A DNA stretch of 64,000 nucleotides from Amniculibacterium aquaticum (GTDB taxonomy: Bacteria; Bacteroidota; Bacteroidia; Flavobacteriales; Weeksellaceae), in contig NZ_REFA01000001.1 in the NCBI RefSeq assembly GCF_003852705.1, positions 124,001-188,000 on the forward strand, given 5' to 3'. This document shows positions 42,729 through 51,716 of the stretch, one piece after another (the first letter of the stretch is position 1; every line of letters starts with the position of its first letter). The translations under genes were made by a program, and so were the position numbers. The notes beneath the pieces are model-generated. The model had not been told where the DNA came from and did not search any database. It was given only the letters and a program-made list of their open reading frames with translations.

Positions 42729-45587
42729 ATGTTCTATAATCATCAGCAGATCGAAAAAAAATGGCAGCAAATTTGGGAAGAAAAACAAACTTTCAAAACC
42801 GATAGCAAAAGCAATAAAGCAAAGTACTATGTTCTGGATATGTTTCCTTATCCATCCGGAGCAGGTCTGCATGTAGGGCATCCGTTAGGATATATTGCCT
42901 CCGATATTTATGCAAGGTTCAAAAGACATCAGGGATTTAATGTTTTACATCCTGTGGGTTACGATTCTTTTGGTCTTCCCGCGGAGCAATATGCTATACA
43001 AACAGGGCAACATCCGGCAGTTACAACGGAGCAAAATATCAATCGATACGAAGTGCAGCTTCGTCGTCTTGGCTTTTCTTTCGATTGGTCCAAAGAACTT
43101 AGAACTTCCGATTCTTCATATTATAAATGGACTCAGTGGATTTTTATAGAGCTTTTCCATTCTTGGTACAACAAATCAACCGATAGGGCAGAGTCAATTG
43201 AAACTTTAATTGAGCATTTTAAAAAATTTGGAACTAAAAATCTGAACGCCTCTCAAACCGAAGATTTGGATTTTGATGCATCCGAATGGAATGCAGCGAC
43301 TGACTTGGACAAGCAAGATATCTTGCTTAACTATCGTTTGGCTTTCCGTGCAGAAACCACCGTGAATTGGTGTCCAGAATTGGGAACGGTTTTGGCAAAC
43401 GATGAGGTGAAAGACGGGAAGTCTGAAAGGGGTGGTTATCCAGTTTTTCAGAAAAAAATGATGCAGTGGAGCATGAGAATTACCGCCTATTCTGAGCGTT
43501 TATTGCAAGGACTTCAGACCCTAGATTGGCCACAACCCTTGAAAGATGCACAAGAATATTGGATCGGTAAATCTCAAGGAGCTTCTGTGAAATTCTTAAT
43601 AGATGGATTCTCAATAGAAAATGATTTAGAAGCCAACAACCAACAACCAATTTTCGACAACTTTATAGAAGTGTTCACAACAAGGCCGGATACCATTTTC
43701 GGTGCGACATTCATGGTTTTGGCTCCTGAACATCCATTGGTTGAGAAAATTACATCTGCTGATCAAAAAATAGAAGTAGAAAAGTATATTGCAGAAACTT
43801 CCAAAAAATCCGAAAGAGATCGTATGGCCGATGTAAAAACCGTTTCTGGTGCTTTCACAGGAAGTTATGCCATCAACCCTTTTACGGAAAAGAAAATTCC
43901 AATTTACATCTCGGATTATGTATTGATGGGCTACGGGACAGGAGCGGTTATGGCGGTTCCTGCACACGACGAGAGGGATCATCGTTTTGCGAAAAAATTC
44001 AGTTTGCCCATTTTGAAAGTAGTCGATACGGAAGTGGATGTGCTGGAAGAAGCATTTGATTCTAAAGACAGCACTTGCGTAAATTCAGATTTCTTAAACG
44101 GGTTGAAGTACGATGAAGCGAAAGAGAAAATGATATTAGAAATAGAAAACAGGAATCTTGGAAAAAGAACAGTAAATTACAAACAAAGAGATGCGATCTT
44201 CTCCAGACAAAGGTATTGGGGAGAGCCTGTACCGGTATATTTTAAAGACGGTATGCCGTACACTTTGCCAACTTCTGCTTTGCCATTGGAGTTGCCGGAA
44301 GTGGAAAAATATTTGCCAACACAGGATGGAGATCCACCTTTGGGAAATGCAAAAAAATACGCTTGGGACGAAACGAATAATAAAATTGTAGATATCGATT
44401 TGATCGATGAAAAAACGGTTTATCCTTTAGAATTGTCCACCATGCCGGGATGGGCAGGGAGTTCTTGGTATTTCTTGAGATACATGGATTCTCAAAATTC
44501 CGAAGCTTTTTGCAATAAAGAATTTTCTGATTATTGGGGACAGGTCGATTTGTATATTGGCGGTAGCGAACATGCTACGGGACATCTACTTTATTCTAGA
44601 TTTTGGAACATGTTCCTAAAAGACAGAGGGTACATTAACCAGGAAGAACCGTTCAAGAAACTCATCAATCAAGGGATGATTTTGGGAATGTCAGCTTTTG
44701 TTTATAGAATAGAGGGTACCCAAAAATTTGTTTCTAAAAATTTGGCGAAAGAATACCAAACACAAAAAATCCATGTCGATGTATCGTTGTTAAAAGGGAC
44801 ATCGGATGAGTTGGATACCGAAGCATTTAAAAGTTGGAGAAAAGAATTTGAAAACGCAGAATTTATATTAGAAGACGGAAAATACATCACCGAAAGAGAG
44901 GTCGAGAAAATGTCCAAATCCAAATACAATGTGGTGAATCCCGATGATATTTGTGAAGAATACGGCGCCGACTGTCTTCGTCTGTACGAAATGTTTCTGG
45001 GTCCATTGGAGCAAAGCAAACCGTGGAATACCCAAGGCTTAACCGGCGTTTACGGTTTCTTGAAAAAATTCTATAACCTTTATTTTGATGGTGATGTTTT
45101 CTCGGTGTCCGATGAAGAGCCTACAAAGGAAGAATACAAGATTTTGCATCAATTGATAAAGAAATTTACATACGACATCGAGAATTTTTCGTTTAATACC
45201 TCAGTTTCTCAGTTTATGATTGCAGTGAATGAATTGCAAAAGCTGAAATGTAATAAAAAGAAAATCCTTGAAGCTCTGGCAGTTATCGTTTCGCCTTATG
45301 CACCGCATGTTTGTGAAGAGCTTTGGCAACAATTAGGGCACGATAATTGTATAGAATTTCAAACTTTTCCAGAATTTAATGAGGATTATTTAAAAGAATC
45401 CGATTTTGATTATCCGGTTAGCATCAACGGTAAAGTGAAAATAAAATTGAGTCTTTCAACCGATTTAGATGCTAAAGCCATCGAGGAAATAGTAAAACAA
45501 GAAGAGAAAATAGTACAGCTTTTAGACGGGAAATCGTATAAAAAATTAATAATTGTACCTAAAAAGATTATTAATATAGTCGTATAG
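42729..45587 (+). CDS. leuS: Leucine--tRNA ligase
   Basis: A 952-residue class I synthetase for tRNA(Leu). The HIGH motif is in GAGLHVGHPLGY and the KMSKS loop in EKMSKSKYNVVNPDDI. The CP1 editing domain shows VFTTRPDTIFGATFM (threonine-rich) and MAVPAHDERDHRFAKKF, with the universally conserved editing Asp. FSRQRYWGEPVP and MPGWAGSSWYFLRYMD are family signatures. It is longer than the ~860-residue E. coli enzyme, as is common in Bacteroidota; part of the extra length lies just before the KMSKS loop. It is monocistronic. Confidence 0.97.
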   Translation: MFYNHQQIEKKWQQIWEEKQTFKTDSKSNKAKYYVLDMFPYPSGAGLHVGHPLGYIASDIYARFKRHQGFNVLHPVGYDSFGLPAEQYAIQTGQHPAVTTEQNINRYEVQLRRLGFSFDWSKELRTSDSSYYKWTQWIFIELFHSWYNKSTDRAESIETLIEHFKKFGTKNLNASQTEDLDFDASEWNAATDLDKQDILLNYRLAFRAETTVNWCPELGTVLANDEVKDGKSERGGYPVFQKKMMQWSMRITAYSERLLQGLQTLDWPQPLKDAQEYWIGKSQGASVKFLIDGFSIENDLEANNQQPIFDNFIEVFTTRPDTIFGATFMVLAPEHPLVEKITSADQKIEVEKYIAETSKKSERDRMADVKTVSGAFTGSYAINPFTEKKIPIYISDYVLMGYGTGAVMAVPAHDERDHRFAKKFSLPILKVVDTEVDVLEEAFDSKDSTCVNSDFLNGLKYDEAKEKMILEIENRNLGKRTVNYKQRDAIFSRQRYWGEPVPVYFKDGMPYTLPTSALPLELPEVEKYLPTQDGDPPLGNAKKYAWDETNNKIVDIDLIDEKTVYPLELSTMPGWAGSSWYFLRYMDSQNSEAFCNKEFSDYWGQVDLYIGGSEHATGHLLYSRFWNMFLKDRGYINQEEPFKKLINQGMILGMSAFVYRIEGTQKFVSKNLAKEYQTQKIHVDVSLLKGTSDELDTEAFKSWRKEFENAEFILEDGKYITEREVEKMSKSKYNVVNPDDICEEYGADCLRLYEMFLGPLEQSKPWNTQGLTGVYGFLKKFYNLYFDGDVFSVSDEEPTKEEYKILHQLIKKFTYDIENFSFNTSVSQFMIAVNELQKLKCNKKKILEALAVIVSPYAPHVCEELWQQLGHDNCIEFQTFPEFNEDYLKESDFDYPVSINGKVKIKLSLSTDLDAKAIEEIVKQEEKIVQLLDGKSYKKLIIVPKKIINIVV

Positions 45588-45840
45588 TGTAGTTTTTAAT
45601 CTAAAATCAACATTAAATGATTGTTTGGTAAAGTATAGGTTTTTCATTATTATGTTAAAAGAACTTAAAATTTTGGTTAAAGTATATAATTTTATCAATT
45701 ATTTTTAAGGAAAATACAATGCTTGTACCGGTTTTGTTTTTGTAAAAAATGTTAAGATTTGTTCAAAGTCTTGCATGAAAGAAAAATTTAACTTTATTTT
45801 ACGCTCTCAAATTTTTAAAAACAATATAATTTAGTTTAAT

Positions 45841-46704
45841 ATGGAAATGAATGTTTCAAACACAGACGAGCAATTAGTTGCTAAAAAAGCAGGAGGTCTT
45901 AACCCAGCTTTCATTATCCCGGTTATCCTAGGGGTAGGGATTTTAATTTATTTATTCGTGCTTGGTGCACCGGGTAACTTTAAAGATGCAGATAAATTAG
46001 GTTCTGGATCCGTAGCTTTTTCAGATGTAGAAGGTAAAGACATTCATCCGGATGGTTTCCTAGGTATCATCTATAAAGGTGGGGTAATTGTACCGGTTTT
46101 GATTACTTTCTTGATTACAGTAATCGTGTTCTCTTTCGAAAGAGCTTTGGTGTTGAGCAAAGCAGCAGGTAAAGGAAACTTGGATAACTTCGTGTTGAAA
46201 GTAAGAAACTTGTTGAATAGCAACAAAGTAGATGCTGCAATCGAAGAGTGCGACGGTCAAGAAGGATCGGTTGGTAATGTTGTAAAAGAAGGTCTTACAA
46301 CTTACAAAGCATTGTCTAAAGACAACAACCTGAATAAAGAACAAAAAATGGTTGCATTGAACAAAGCAATCGAAGAAGCTACAACTCTAGAAATGCCAAT
46401 GTTGGAAAAGAACATGATGATTCTTTCAACTTTAGGTACCGTTGCAACATTGGTAGCACTATTAGGAACCGTAATCGGGATGATCAAGGCGTTCTTCGCT
46501 TTAGGTTCTGGTGGTGGTACTCCGGATGCAGCTGCTCTATCTACAGGTATCTCCGAAGCCTTGATTAACACAGCTTTGGGTATTGGTACTTCTGCAGTAG
46601 CGATCATTTTGTACAACTATTTTACTTCTAAAATCGACGGATTAACTTATAAAATCGATGAGATTTCTATGAGTATCCAACAATCTTTCGCTGAATTCCA
46701 CTAA
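45841..46704 (+). CDS. exbB: MotA/TolQ/ExbB proton channel family protein
   Basis: A 287-residue inner-membrane protein of the TonB energy complex. TM1 is near residues 20-40 (FIIPVILGVGILIYLFV). After a periplasmic stretch TM2 is about 75-97 (GGVIVPVLITFLITVIVF), and the pore helices come after the cytoplasmic loop (LSTLGTVATLVALLGTVIGM and ALINTALGIGTSAVAI). Conserved pore Thr and Gly positions are kept. It forms the pentameric proton channel around ExbD. It is the first gene of a run exbB-exbD-exbD-tonB; the 253-bp upstream gap has only a variant box (TAACTTTA). Confidence 0.92.
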   Translation: MEMNVSNTDEQLVAKKAGGLNPAFIIPVILGVGILIYLFVLGAPGNFKDADKLGSGSVAFSDVEGKDIHPDGFLGIIYKGGVIVPVLITFLITVIVFSFERALVLSKAAGKGNLDNFVLKVRNLLNSNKVDAAIEECDGQEGSVGNVVKEGLTTYKALSKDNNLNKEQKMVALNKAIEEATTLEMPMLEKNMMILSTLGTVATLVALLGTVIGMIKAFFALGSGGGTPDAAALSTGISEALINTALGIGTSAVAIILYNYFTSKIDGLTYKIDEISMSIQQSFAEFH

Positions 46705-46766
46705 GAATTAGGCAAGATTATTGCAATAAGATTTTATAGAAGTTTAATTTAAAATATTTGTAACAA

Positions 46767-47372
46767 ATGGCGAAAGTCAAACCAAAAAGACATGGTGTAT
46801 TAGTAGACATGACCGCAATGACCGATGTTGCGTTCCTACTACTTACATTCTTTATCTTGACTACCCAGTTCAAAAAACCGGATGTCGAGCAGATTAAACC
46901 GCCATCTTCCATATCGGAAAAATTATTGCCAGATACGAGTCTGATGACCATTAACGCTACACCAGATGGGAAATTTTATTTCCAACCGGTAGAAAATGCT
47001 TCAGAAAGACTTCAGCTGTTGGACAATATGGGACAGAAGTACGGACTTACCTTCAACAATGAAGAAAAAGCCGCTTTCCAAAAAGTTCAAGCGATTGGCG
47101 TTCCGATGTCACAATTGAAAGGCTATCTTGATTTGTCAGGAGATGAGCAAAAGAATTTTAAAAGTCCAACCGGAATTCCGATGGACAGTACGCATAAAGA
47201 ATTGATCGACTGGGTACAACAAAGTTTAGCCGTTAATCCCGATTATAAATTGGCGATTAAAGGCGATGTAAACACAAAGTATCCAAAAATCAAAAATTTA
47301 TTCGAAGGTTTAAGAGATATCGAGTTTCTTAAATTCTGGCTGATAACATCACAAGAAAGTAAACCACAATAA
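46767..47372 (+). CDS. exbD: ExbD/TolR biopolymer transport protein, long form
   Basis: A 201-residue single-span protein. Basic KPKRHG is followed by VDMTAMTDVAFLLLTFFILT, containing the conserved membrane Asp needed for proton flow (about residue 20). The periplasmic part is longer than in classical ExbD (~140 residues) and contains an extra stretch (about 80-130, GLTFNNEEKAAFQ to SGDEQKNFKSP) before the usual KLAIKGDVNTKYPKIKNL fold. It lies between exbB and a second exbD, a layout typical of Bacteroidota. Confidence 0.9.
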   Translation: MAKVKPKRHGVLVDMTAMTDVAFLLLTFFILTTQFKKPDVEQIKPPSSISEKLLPDTSLMTINATPDGKFYFQPVENASERLQLLDNMGQKYGLTFNNEEKAAFQKVQAIGVPMSQLKGYLDLSGDEQKNFKSPTGIPMDSTHKELIDWVQQSLAVNPDYKLAIKGDVNTKYPKIKNLFEGLRDIEFLKFWLITSQESKPQ

Positions 47373-47384
47373 CCACAAGTAGAA

Positions 47385-47951
47385 ATGGCAGAAGTACAAG
47401 TACAAGAAAAAGGTGGAAAAGGCGGCAAAGTCCGTTCTAAGAAGCAGAGTACAAGGGTAGACATGACTCCGATGGTGGATTTGGGTTTCCTTTTGATTAC
47501 ATTCTTCATGTTTACCACAACTTTTAGTAAACCGAATGTATTAGATCTTGGTCTTCCGGCAAAACCGAAAAAAGACCAAAAAGCTCCAGATACGGAGATT
47601 AAACTTTCTAACTCCATCTCCATTATTATTGGAAAGGACAATCGTGTATTTTGGCATCAACAAGACAATACCTCTCTTACCGATGCTAACCTTCACGAAA
47701 CCACTTTCGATAGAGAAGGAATTAGAAAAGTAGTAGAGCAAGCAAAAGCCAATGCGGCAGATCAAAAAATGTTTACAGTGATCATCAAGCCAACGGACGA
47801 TGCAGTATTTAAAAACTTTGTTGACTTACTGGATGAAATGGCCATCACCAAGAACGAACAATACGGGGTAACCGATATTAAGCCTTGGGAAAAAGCGATT
47901 TATGATAAGAAAGTAGGTGCGGCAGCTCCAGCAGCTCCCACAACCAAGTAA
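47385..47951 (+). CDS. exbD: ExbD/TolR biopolymer transport protein, second copy
   Basis: A 188-residue second ExbD. The N terminus is very basic (KGGKGGKVRSKKQS), then VDMTPMVDLGFLLITFFMF with the conserved membrane Asp. The periplasmic domain contains FTVIIKPTDDAVFKNFVDLL and ends in an Ala/Pro tail (AAPAAPTTK). It starts 12 nt after the first exbD and 25 nt before tonB. Two different ExbD proteins suggest a heteromeric rotor plug in this complex. Confidence 0.9.
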   Translation: MAEVQVQEKGGKGGKVRSKKQSTRVDMTPMVDLGFLLITFFMFTTTFSKPNVLDLGLPAKPKKDQKAPDTEIKLSNSISIIIGKDNRVFWHQQDNTSLTDANLHETTFDREGIRKVVEQAKANAADQKMFTVIIKPTDDAVFKNFVDLLDEMAITKNEQYGVTDIKPWEKAIYDKKVGAAAPAAPTTK

Positions 47952-47976
47952 TCATTAATTTTTAATTAATATTAAA

Positions 47977-48798
47977 ATGGCTAACGAGTATAACATAGAC
48001 GAAATTGTTTTTGAACACAGAAATAAGGAATACGGAGCTTATGATCTAAGAACGACCTATCCTAAAATCTTGACAAAAGCTTTCTTAATAGGAACTTCTC
48101 TGTTTGCGATAGTTGCATTTTCTCCTTTGATCTACATCACCATCAAGAATTTAACAAAACCTGCAAAGGTTGAGGTTAAAGCGGATATGATGAACATCAT
48201 ACAAGAAGATAAAATTATTGAGCAACCAGAAGAAAAAGCACCGCCACCACCGCCACCACCAAAAGTAGAACCTCCAAAACAAGAGGTAATACAAAATGTG
48301 GTTCCGGAACCGAAAAAGGCACCAAAAGTGGAAACACCACCTCCACCGATTACCAAACAGTTAGAAACTACTACAGGTTTGCAAAATCAGGAAGGGGTGA
48401 CGACTCCAACTTATGCACCACCACCAGCACCACCTTCAACAGGTAAAGGTAATACCGTAGAGGTAAAACCTCAGGTGAGTGATACCCAAGTTTATTCTGA
48501 AGTTGAACAGTTGGCAGAATTCCCAGGAGGTATTAACTCTTTTAGAACCAAGGTGAATAACAATTTCGATACTTCCGTAATGGATGGTGATGAAGGAACT
48601 TTGAAAACCGAAATTACTTTCGTAGTAGAAAGAGATGGTAGTATTACCGATGTGAAAGCGTCTGGGTCTAATAAAACCTTCAACGAAGAAGCAATCAGAA
48701 CGGTGAAAAGTATTAAAAACAAATGGACACCGGCAAAAATTAACGGTCAATCGGTAAGATACCGTTTCCGTATGCCACTTACCATGATGTTTGAATAA
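47977..48798 (+). CDS. tonB: Energy transducer TonB
   Basis: A 273-residue TonB. The cytoplasmic N terminus ends in the Bacteroidota motif FEHRNKEYGAYDLRTTYP, then one TM segment (about 34-56). A periplasmic Pro-rich arm follows (six or more consecutive Pro near residues 88-95, then KVEPPKQE repeats, about 85-155). The C-terminal TonB domain (about 175-273) has EFPGGINSFRTKV, ITFVVERDGSITDVKASG and WTPAKINGQSVRYRFRMP. It couples the ExbBD proton channel to outer-membrane receptors such as those in this window. A terminator follows. Confidence 0.95.
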   Translation: MANEYNIDEIVFEHRNKEYGAYDLRTTYPKILTKAFLIGTSLFAIVAFSPLIYITIKNLTKPAKVEVKADMMNIIQEDKIIEQPEEKAPPPPPPPKVEPPKQEVIQNVVPEPKKAPKVETPPPPITKQLETTTGLQNQEGVTTPTYAPPPAPPSTGKGNTVEVKPQVSDTQVYSEVEQLAEFPGGINSFRTKVNNNFDTSVMDGDEGTLKTEITFVVERDGSITDVKASGSNKTFNEEAIRTVKSIKNKWTPAKINGQSVRYRFRMPLTMMFE

Positions 48799-48820
48799 TT
48801 TTCATTACCAAACTTTAACA

Positions 48821-48850
48821 AAGAGAAGTCTTTTAGGCTTCTCTTTTTTT
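48821..48850 (+). terminator. Rho-independent terminator of the exbB-tonB unit
   Basis: AAGAGAAG (48821-48828) pairs with CTTCTCTT (48838-48845) and a T-run to 48850. It lies directly against the next promoter box. Confidence 0.8.
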
Positions 48851-48852
48851 TG

Positions 48853-48860
48853 TATTTTTG
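48853..48860 (+). promoter_or_regulatory. -7 promoter box giving a leaderless mRNA
   Basis: TATTTTTG ends 5 nt before the ATG at 48866, just after the tonB terminator. Confidence 0.65.
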
Positions 48861-48865
48861 CTTTT

Positions 48866-49060
48866 ATGTTCAATTGGTTATCATTAGTCACCGGATTTTT
48901 TTATGTCGTTTTAGGCATAGTTGTTATCGTTTATAAATTTCTAATCGTTACATTAGAACCCAATATCGCTTATGCGATGGGCAGTTTGTTAATTGTTTAT
49001 GGCGTGTTTAGGATGTATCGTGCAGTGCGAGGTATTAAAGAAAACAAGAGCAATGACTAG
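48866..49060 (+). CDS. Small membrane protein of unknown function (64 residues)
   Basis: A 64-residue protein with two probable TM segments (about 1-26, MFNWLSLVTGFFYVVLGIVV, and 33-53, ending IVYGVFRMYR) and a basic tail RAVRGIKENKSND. I start at 48866 because the -7 box and the tonB terminator exclude longer forms. It overlaps the following PstS-like gene by 8 bp and so is coupled to it. I do not recognise a family. Being placed between tonB and the PstS-like lipoprotein, it may belong to the same functional unit. Confidence 0.7.
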   Translation: MFNWLSLVTGFFYVVLGIVVIVYKFLIVTLEPNIAYAMGSLLIVYGVFRMYRAVRGIKENKSND

Positions 49061-49919
49061 ATTTTTATTCGTAAGTTTATTTTTCCTTTTTTTTTCATGT
49101 AAGAAAAAGGAAGAGTCCAAGACTCCCTCGTACCATAAAGGCAGCATGACCATCTTGACGGACGATGCATACAAGTCTGTTGTAGAAGCATTGGCAGACG
49201 GTTATGAAACGCATTATCCAGAAACAAAAATTACGGTGCAATCTGAAAAAGAAGATTTGGCTTTGCTCAGTCTGTTGCAAGGTAAGGTAAAGATAATTGC
49301 CATGTCCAGAGATCTTTCCCCTGAAGAGAAAAAAGAATACGAAAGAATTATAGAGCTTAAATATCAACCGGCCAAATTCGCTGCAGATGCTGTGGTTTTT
49401 ATCGTATCCAAAGACTCGCCCCTTCAGAAGATTTCTTATGATGAAATTAAAAACGGCTTGAACTCGGACAAAAAACCTTTTGTATTTGACGGAGCCAATT
49501 CTGGGAACATTAATTTCGTAGCTCAGAAAATAGGAGCTCAACAAAAAGATTTGAAGTTTTCAGTAATCACAGGAAATAAAAATGTAGCCGACCAAATCCA
49601 AAAATACCCAGATCGAATCGGTGTTATCGGTCTAAACACTTTCAGCAGAGAGTATAACAAGGAGGCCATACGATTAAGAGAAGAGTTTAAAATTCTACCG
49701 GTAGAATATCAAGGGAAAACCTATTTTCCAGACATCAACAATCTGAAAAACATGTCTTATCCATTCACCAGGGTTCTCTATTTCTTGGCCAACGAAGGCA
49801 ATTTTAACCTTGCCAATGGCATTATTCGTTTCTCGTGTACCCAGCTGGGACAGATGATTGTAGAAAAAGAAGGACTACAGCCCTATAATATTTACAAAAG
49901 AGAAGTGCAAATGCGCTAA
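49053..49919 (+). CDS. PstS-like substrate-binding lipoprotein
   Basis: A 288-residue lipoprotein. I start at the ATG giving MTRFLFVSLFFLFFSC, a short lipoprotein signal with lipidation at about Cys16. The rest is a PBP-like fold resembling PstS phosphate-binding proteins: GSMTILTDDAYKSVVEALAD, ITVQSEKEDLALLSLLQGKV, AVVFIVSKDSPLQKISYDEI, GANSGNINFVAQKI and IGVIGLNTFSREYNK. No PstCAB ABC genes are near; it follows tonB and precedes a TPR protein. A binding role on the periplasmic side of the TonB pathway, not ABC import, is inferred. Confidence 0.8.
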   Translation: MTRFLFVSLFFLFFSCKKKEESKTPSYHKGSMTILTDDAYKSVVEALADGYETHYPETKITVQSEKEDLALLSLLQGKVKIIAMSRDLSPEEKKEYERIIELKYQPAKFAADAVVFIVSKDSPLQKISYDEIKNGLNSDKKPFVFDGANSGNINFVAQKIGAQQKDLKFSVITGNKNVADQIQKYPDRIGVIGLNTFSREYNKEAIRLREEFKILPVEYQGKTYFPDINNLKNMSYPFTRVLYFLANEGNFNLANGIIRFSCTQLGQMIVEKEGLQPYNIYKREVQMR

Positions 49920-49997
49920 TTTTTAATCTAAATTTAATATTTTGGTCTGATTATTGAGGACTATTTTAATAACTTATTAAACATAAATCTTTATAAA

Positions 49998-51650
49998 ATG
50001 AATAGTACAAAAAAACTTGTTCTTGGTGTTGCAGTAGGCTTTTTGTCTAATATGGCTTTCGCACAGTCGCTTCAAGAAGGTATTAATTATATCGATGCCA
50101 ATAAATATGCTTTGGCTAAAAAGAATTTTGAAGATATGATTGCCAAATCTCCTTCAGCCGATAATTATTTTTATTTGGGAAATACTTTTTTGAGTCAAAA
50201 TGAACCAAATTTTGATCAAGCTCACGAATTTTTTAATAAAGGTTTAGCTGTTGATAAGAGATCTTATCTTAACAAAATCGGTTTGGCATCTGTAAAGTTG
50301 GGCAAAGGTGATAAGTCTGCAGTTGCAGAAATCCAAGCTGTTGTCGCAGATTCTAGAGAAAAAGATCCTGAGGTTTTATACAGAGCCGGTGAAGCATTAA
50401 CTTTATTTGAAAAGAATAATTCTCCTGAATTGGCAATCGATTACTTGGTAAAAGCCATTGATAAAGCAACCAAAAATGGGGTGCCTGCACATTATTACTA
50501 CACTTTGGGCGACGCCTATCGTTTGAAAAGAGATCCGGGATCTGCCATGACGGCTTATGACAAAGCATCTGTTGTAGCCAAAAATAAAGCATCTGTGTTT
50601 ACCAGAATGGGAACACTTTGGATGGCAGCACAACAATGGCCGCAAGCGATTGAAAAAATTAATGCCGCAATTGCTGTTGATCCATCGTATGCACCGGCTT
50701 ACAAGGCAAAAGCGAGTTACGATATTCGTTATCAAAAAAATGAATTGGCAACACAAGACTTGATCAACTATTCTAAATATGCCGATGAAGATCCGTACAC
50801 ACAATTGGAAATTGCTAAATTGTATTTTACAAACGACGATTTTGCGAATTCTAAAGCGACTTTAGATAAGGTTTTTGATAAAGTAGATGACCCGATTAAA
50901 TATAAACTAAAAGCATATCTGGATTATCAGGCAGACAACAACTATGCTGCAGCTAAAGCTAATTTGGATAAATTTATGTCAACGGTAAAAGAGAAGAATA
51001 GAATCTTACCTGCAGATCAAGGATTGATGGGGCTTATCATGGCTGGACTTGCGCAGTCCGAAAAGGATGCCGCGCTTAAGAGCCAACTCATTGCTGAGGC
51101 GACACAAAAAATTGCTATCGCTAATGCTGCGAAAGACACCACAATGGACTGGAGTGCAGAAATGGCAAAAATTCAAAGTGGAGGAGGCATCTCTGAAGAA
51201 GCGGTGAATGCAGGACCTACCAACCCAACAATTGAAGGTCTGAAAGCAAAAGTAAAAGCCAATCCAAAAGACGCTGATGCTTTGGTAAAATTGGGAACAG
51301 CTTATACAGAAGCCAAAAACTGGAGCGGAGCAGTAGTTACCTGGGACAAAATGATTTCCTTGGCTCCGGATTGGGTGTACTCTTATTACGCAAAAGGATC
51401 TGCTTATCAGCAATTGGGCAACAACGATATGGCTGAAAATTCTTATCAAAAATTCATTGATATGGTGTTGAAAAAGCCTCAAGCAGAGCAAGATCAGAAT
51501 AAAGACTCTCTATCCTATGCGTATTATTTAGTCGCTTATTTCAATCAAACTAAAGATTTGGCAAAAGCGAAAGAGTATGCCGCAAAAGCAGTTCAGTTGA
51601 ATCCTACATTTGAAGATGCTGTGAACTTCAACAAACAAATTAATAAATAA
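49998..51650 (+). CDS. Exported TPR-repeat protein
   Basis: A 550-residue protein. The signal peptide MNSTKKLVLGVAVGFLSNMAFA is cut before QSLQEG. The mature chain is tetratricopeptide repeats throughout: ADNYFYLGNTFLSQN, KAIDKATKNG, VFTRMGTLWMAAQQWPQAI, INAAIAVDPSYAPAYKAKA, then after a linker (about 385-415) ADALVKLGTAYTEAKNWSGA and SYYAKGSAYQQLG. TPR solenoids bind proteins. It is the last gene after tonB and the PstS-like lipoprotein, and may be a periplasmic scaffold of the same system. A strong terminator follows. Confidence 0.88.
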   Translation: MNSTKKLVLGVAVGFLSNMAFAQSLQEGINYIDANKYALAKKNFEDMIAKSPSADNYFYLGNTFLSQNEPNFDQAHEFFNKGLAVDKRSYLNKIGLASVKLGKGDKSAVAEIQAVVADSREKDPEVLYRAGEALTLFEKNNSPELAIDYLVKAIDKATKNGVPAHYYYTLGDAYRLKRDPGSAMTAYDKASVVAKNKASVFTRMGTLWMAAQQWPQAIEKINAAIAVDPSYAPAYKAKASYDIRYQKNELATQDLINYSKYADEDPYTQLEIAKLYFTNDDFANSKATLDKVFDKVDDPIKYKLKAYLDYQADNNYAAAKANLDKFMSTVKEKNRILPADQGLMGLIMAGLAQSEKDAALKSQLIAEATQKIAIANAAKDTTMDWSAEMAKIQSGGGISEEAVNAGPTNPTIEGLKAKVKANPKDADALVKLGTAYTEAKNWSGAVVTWDKMISLAPDWVYSYYAKGSAYQQLGNNDMAENSYQKFIDMVLKKPQAEQDQNKDSLSYAYYLVAYFNQTKDLAKAKEYAAKAVQLNPTFEDAVNFNKQINK

Positions 51651-51663
51651 TTCGAAAAATATT

Positions 51664-51698
51664 CTTTGTCAAGGCACTTGTCTTGACAAAGTTTTTTT
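51664..51698 (+). terminator. Rho-independent terminator of the TPR gene
   Basis: CTTTGTCAAG (51664-51673) pairs with CTTGACAAAG (51682-51691), followed by seven T. Confidence 0.9.
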
Positions 51699-51716
51699 AT
51701 AATGAAATTAAGTACC

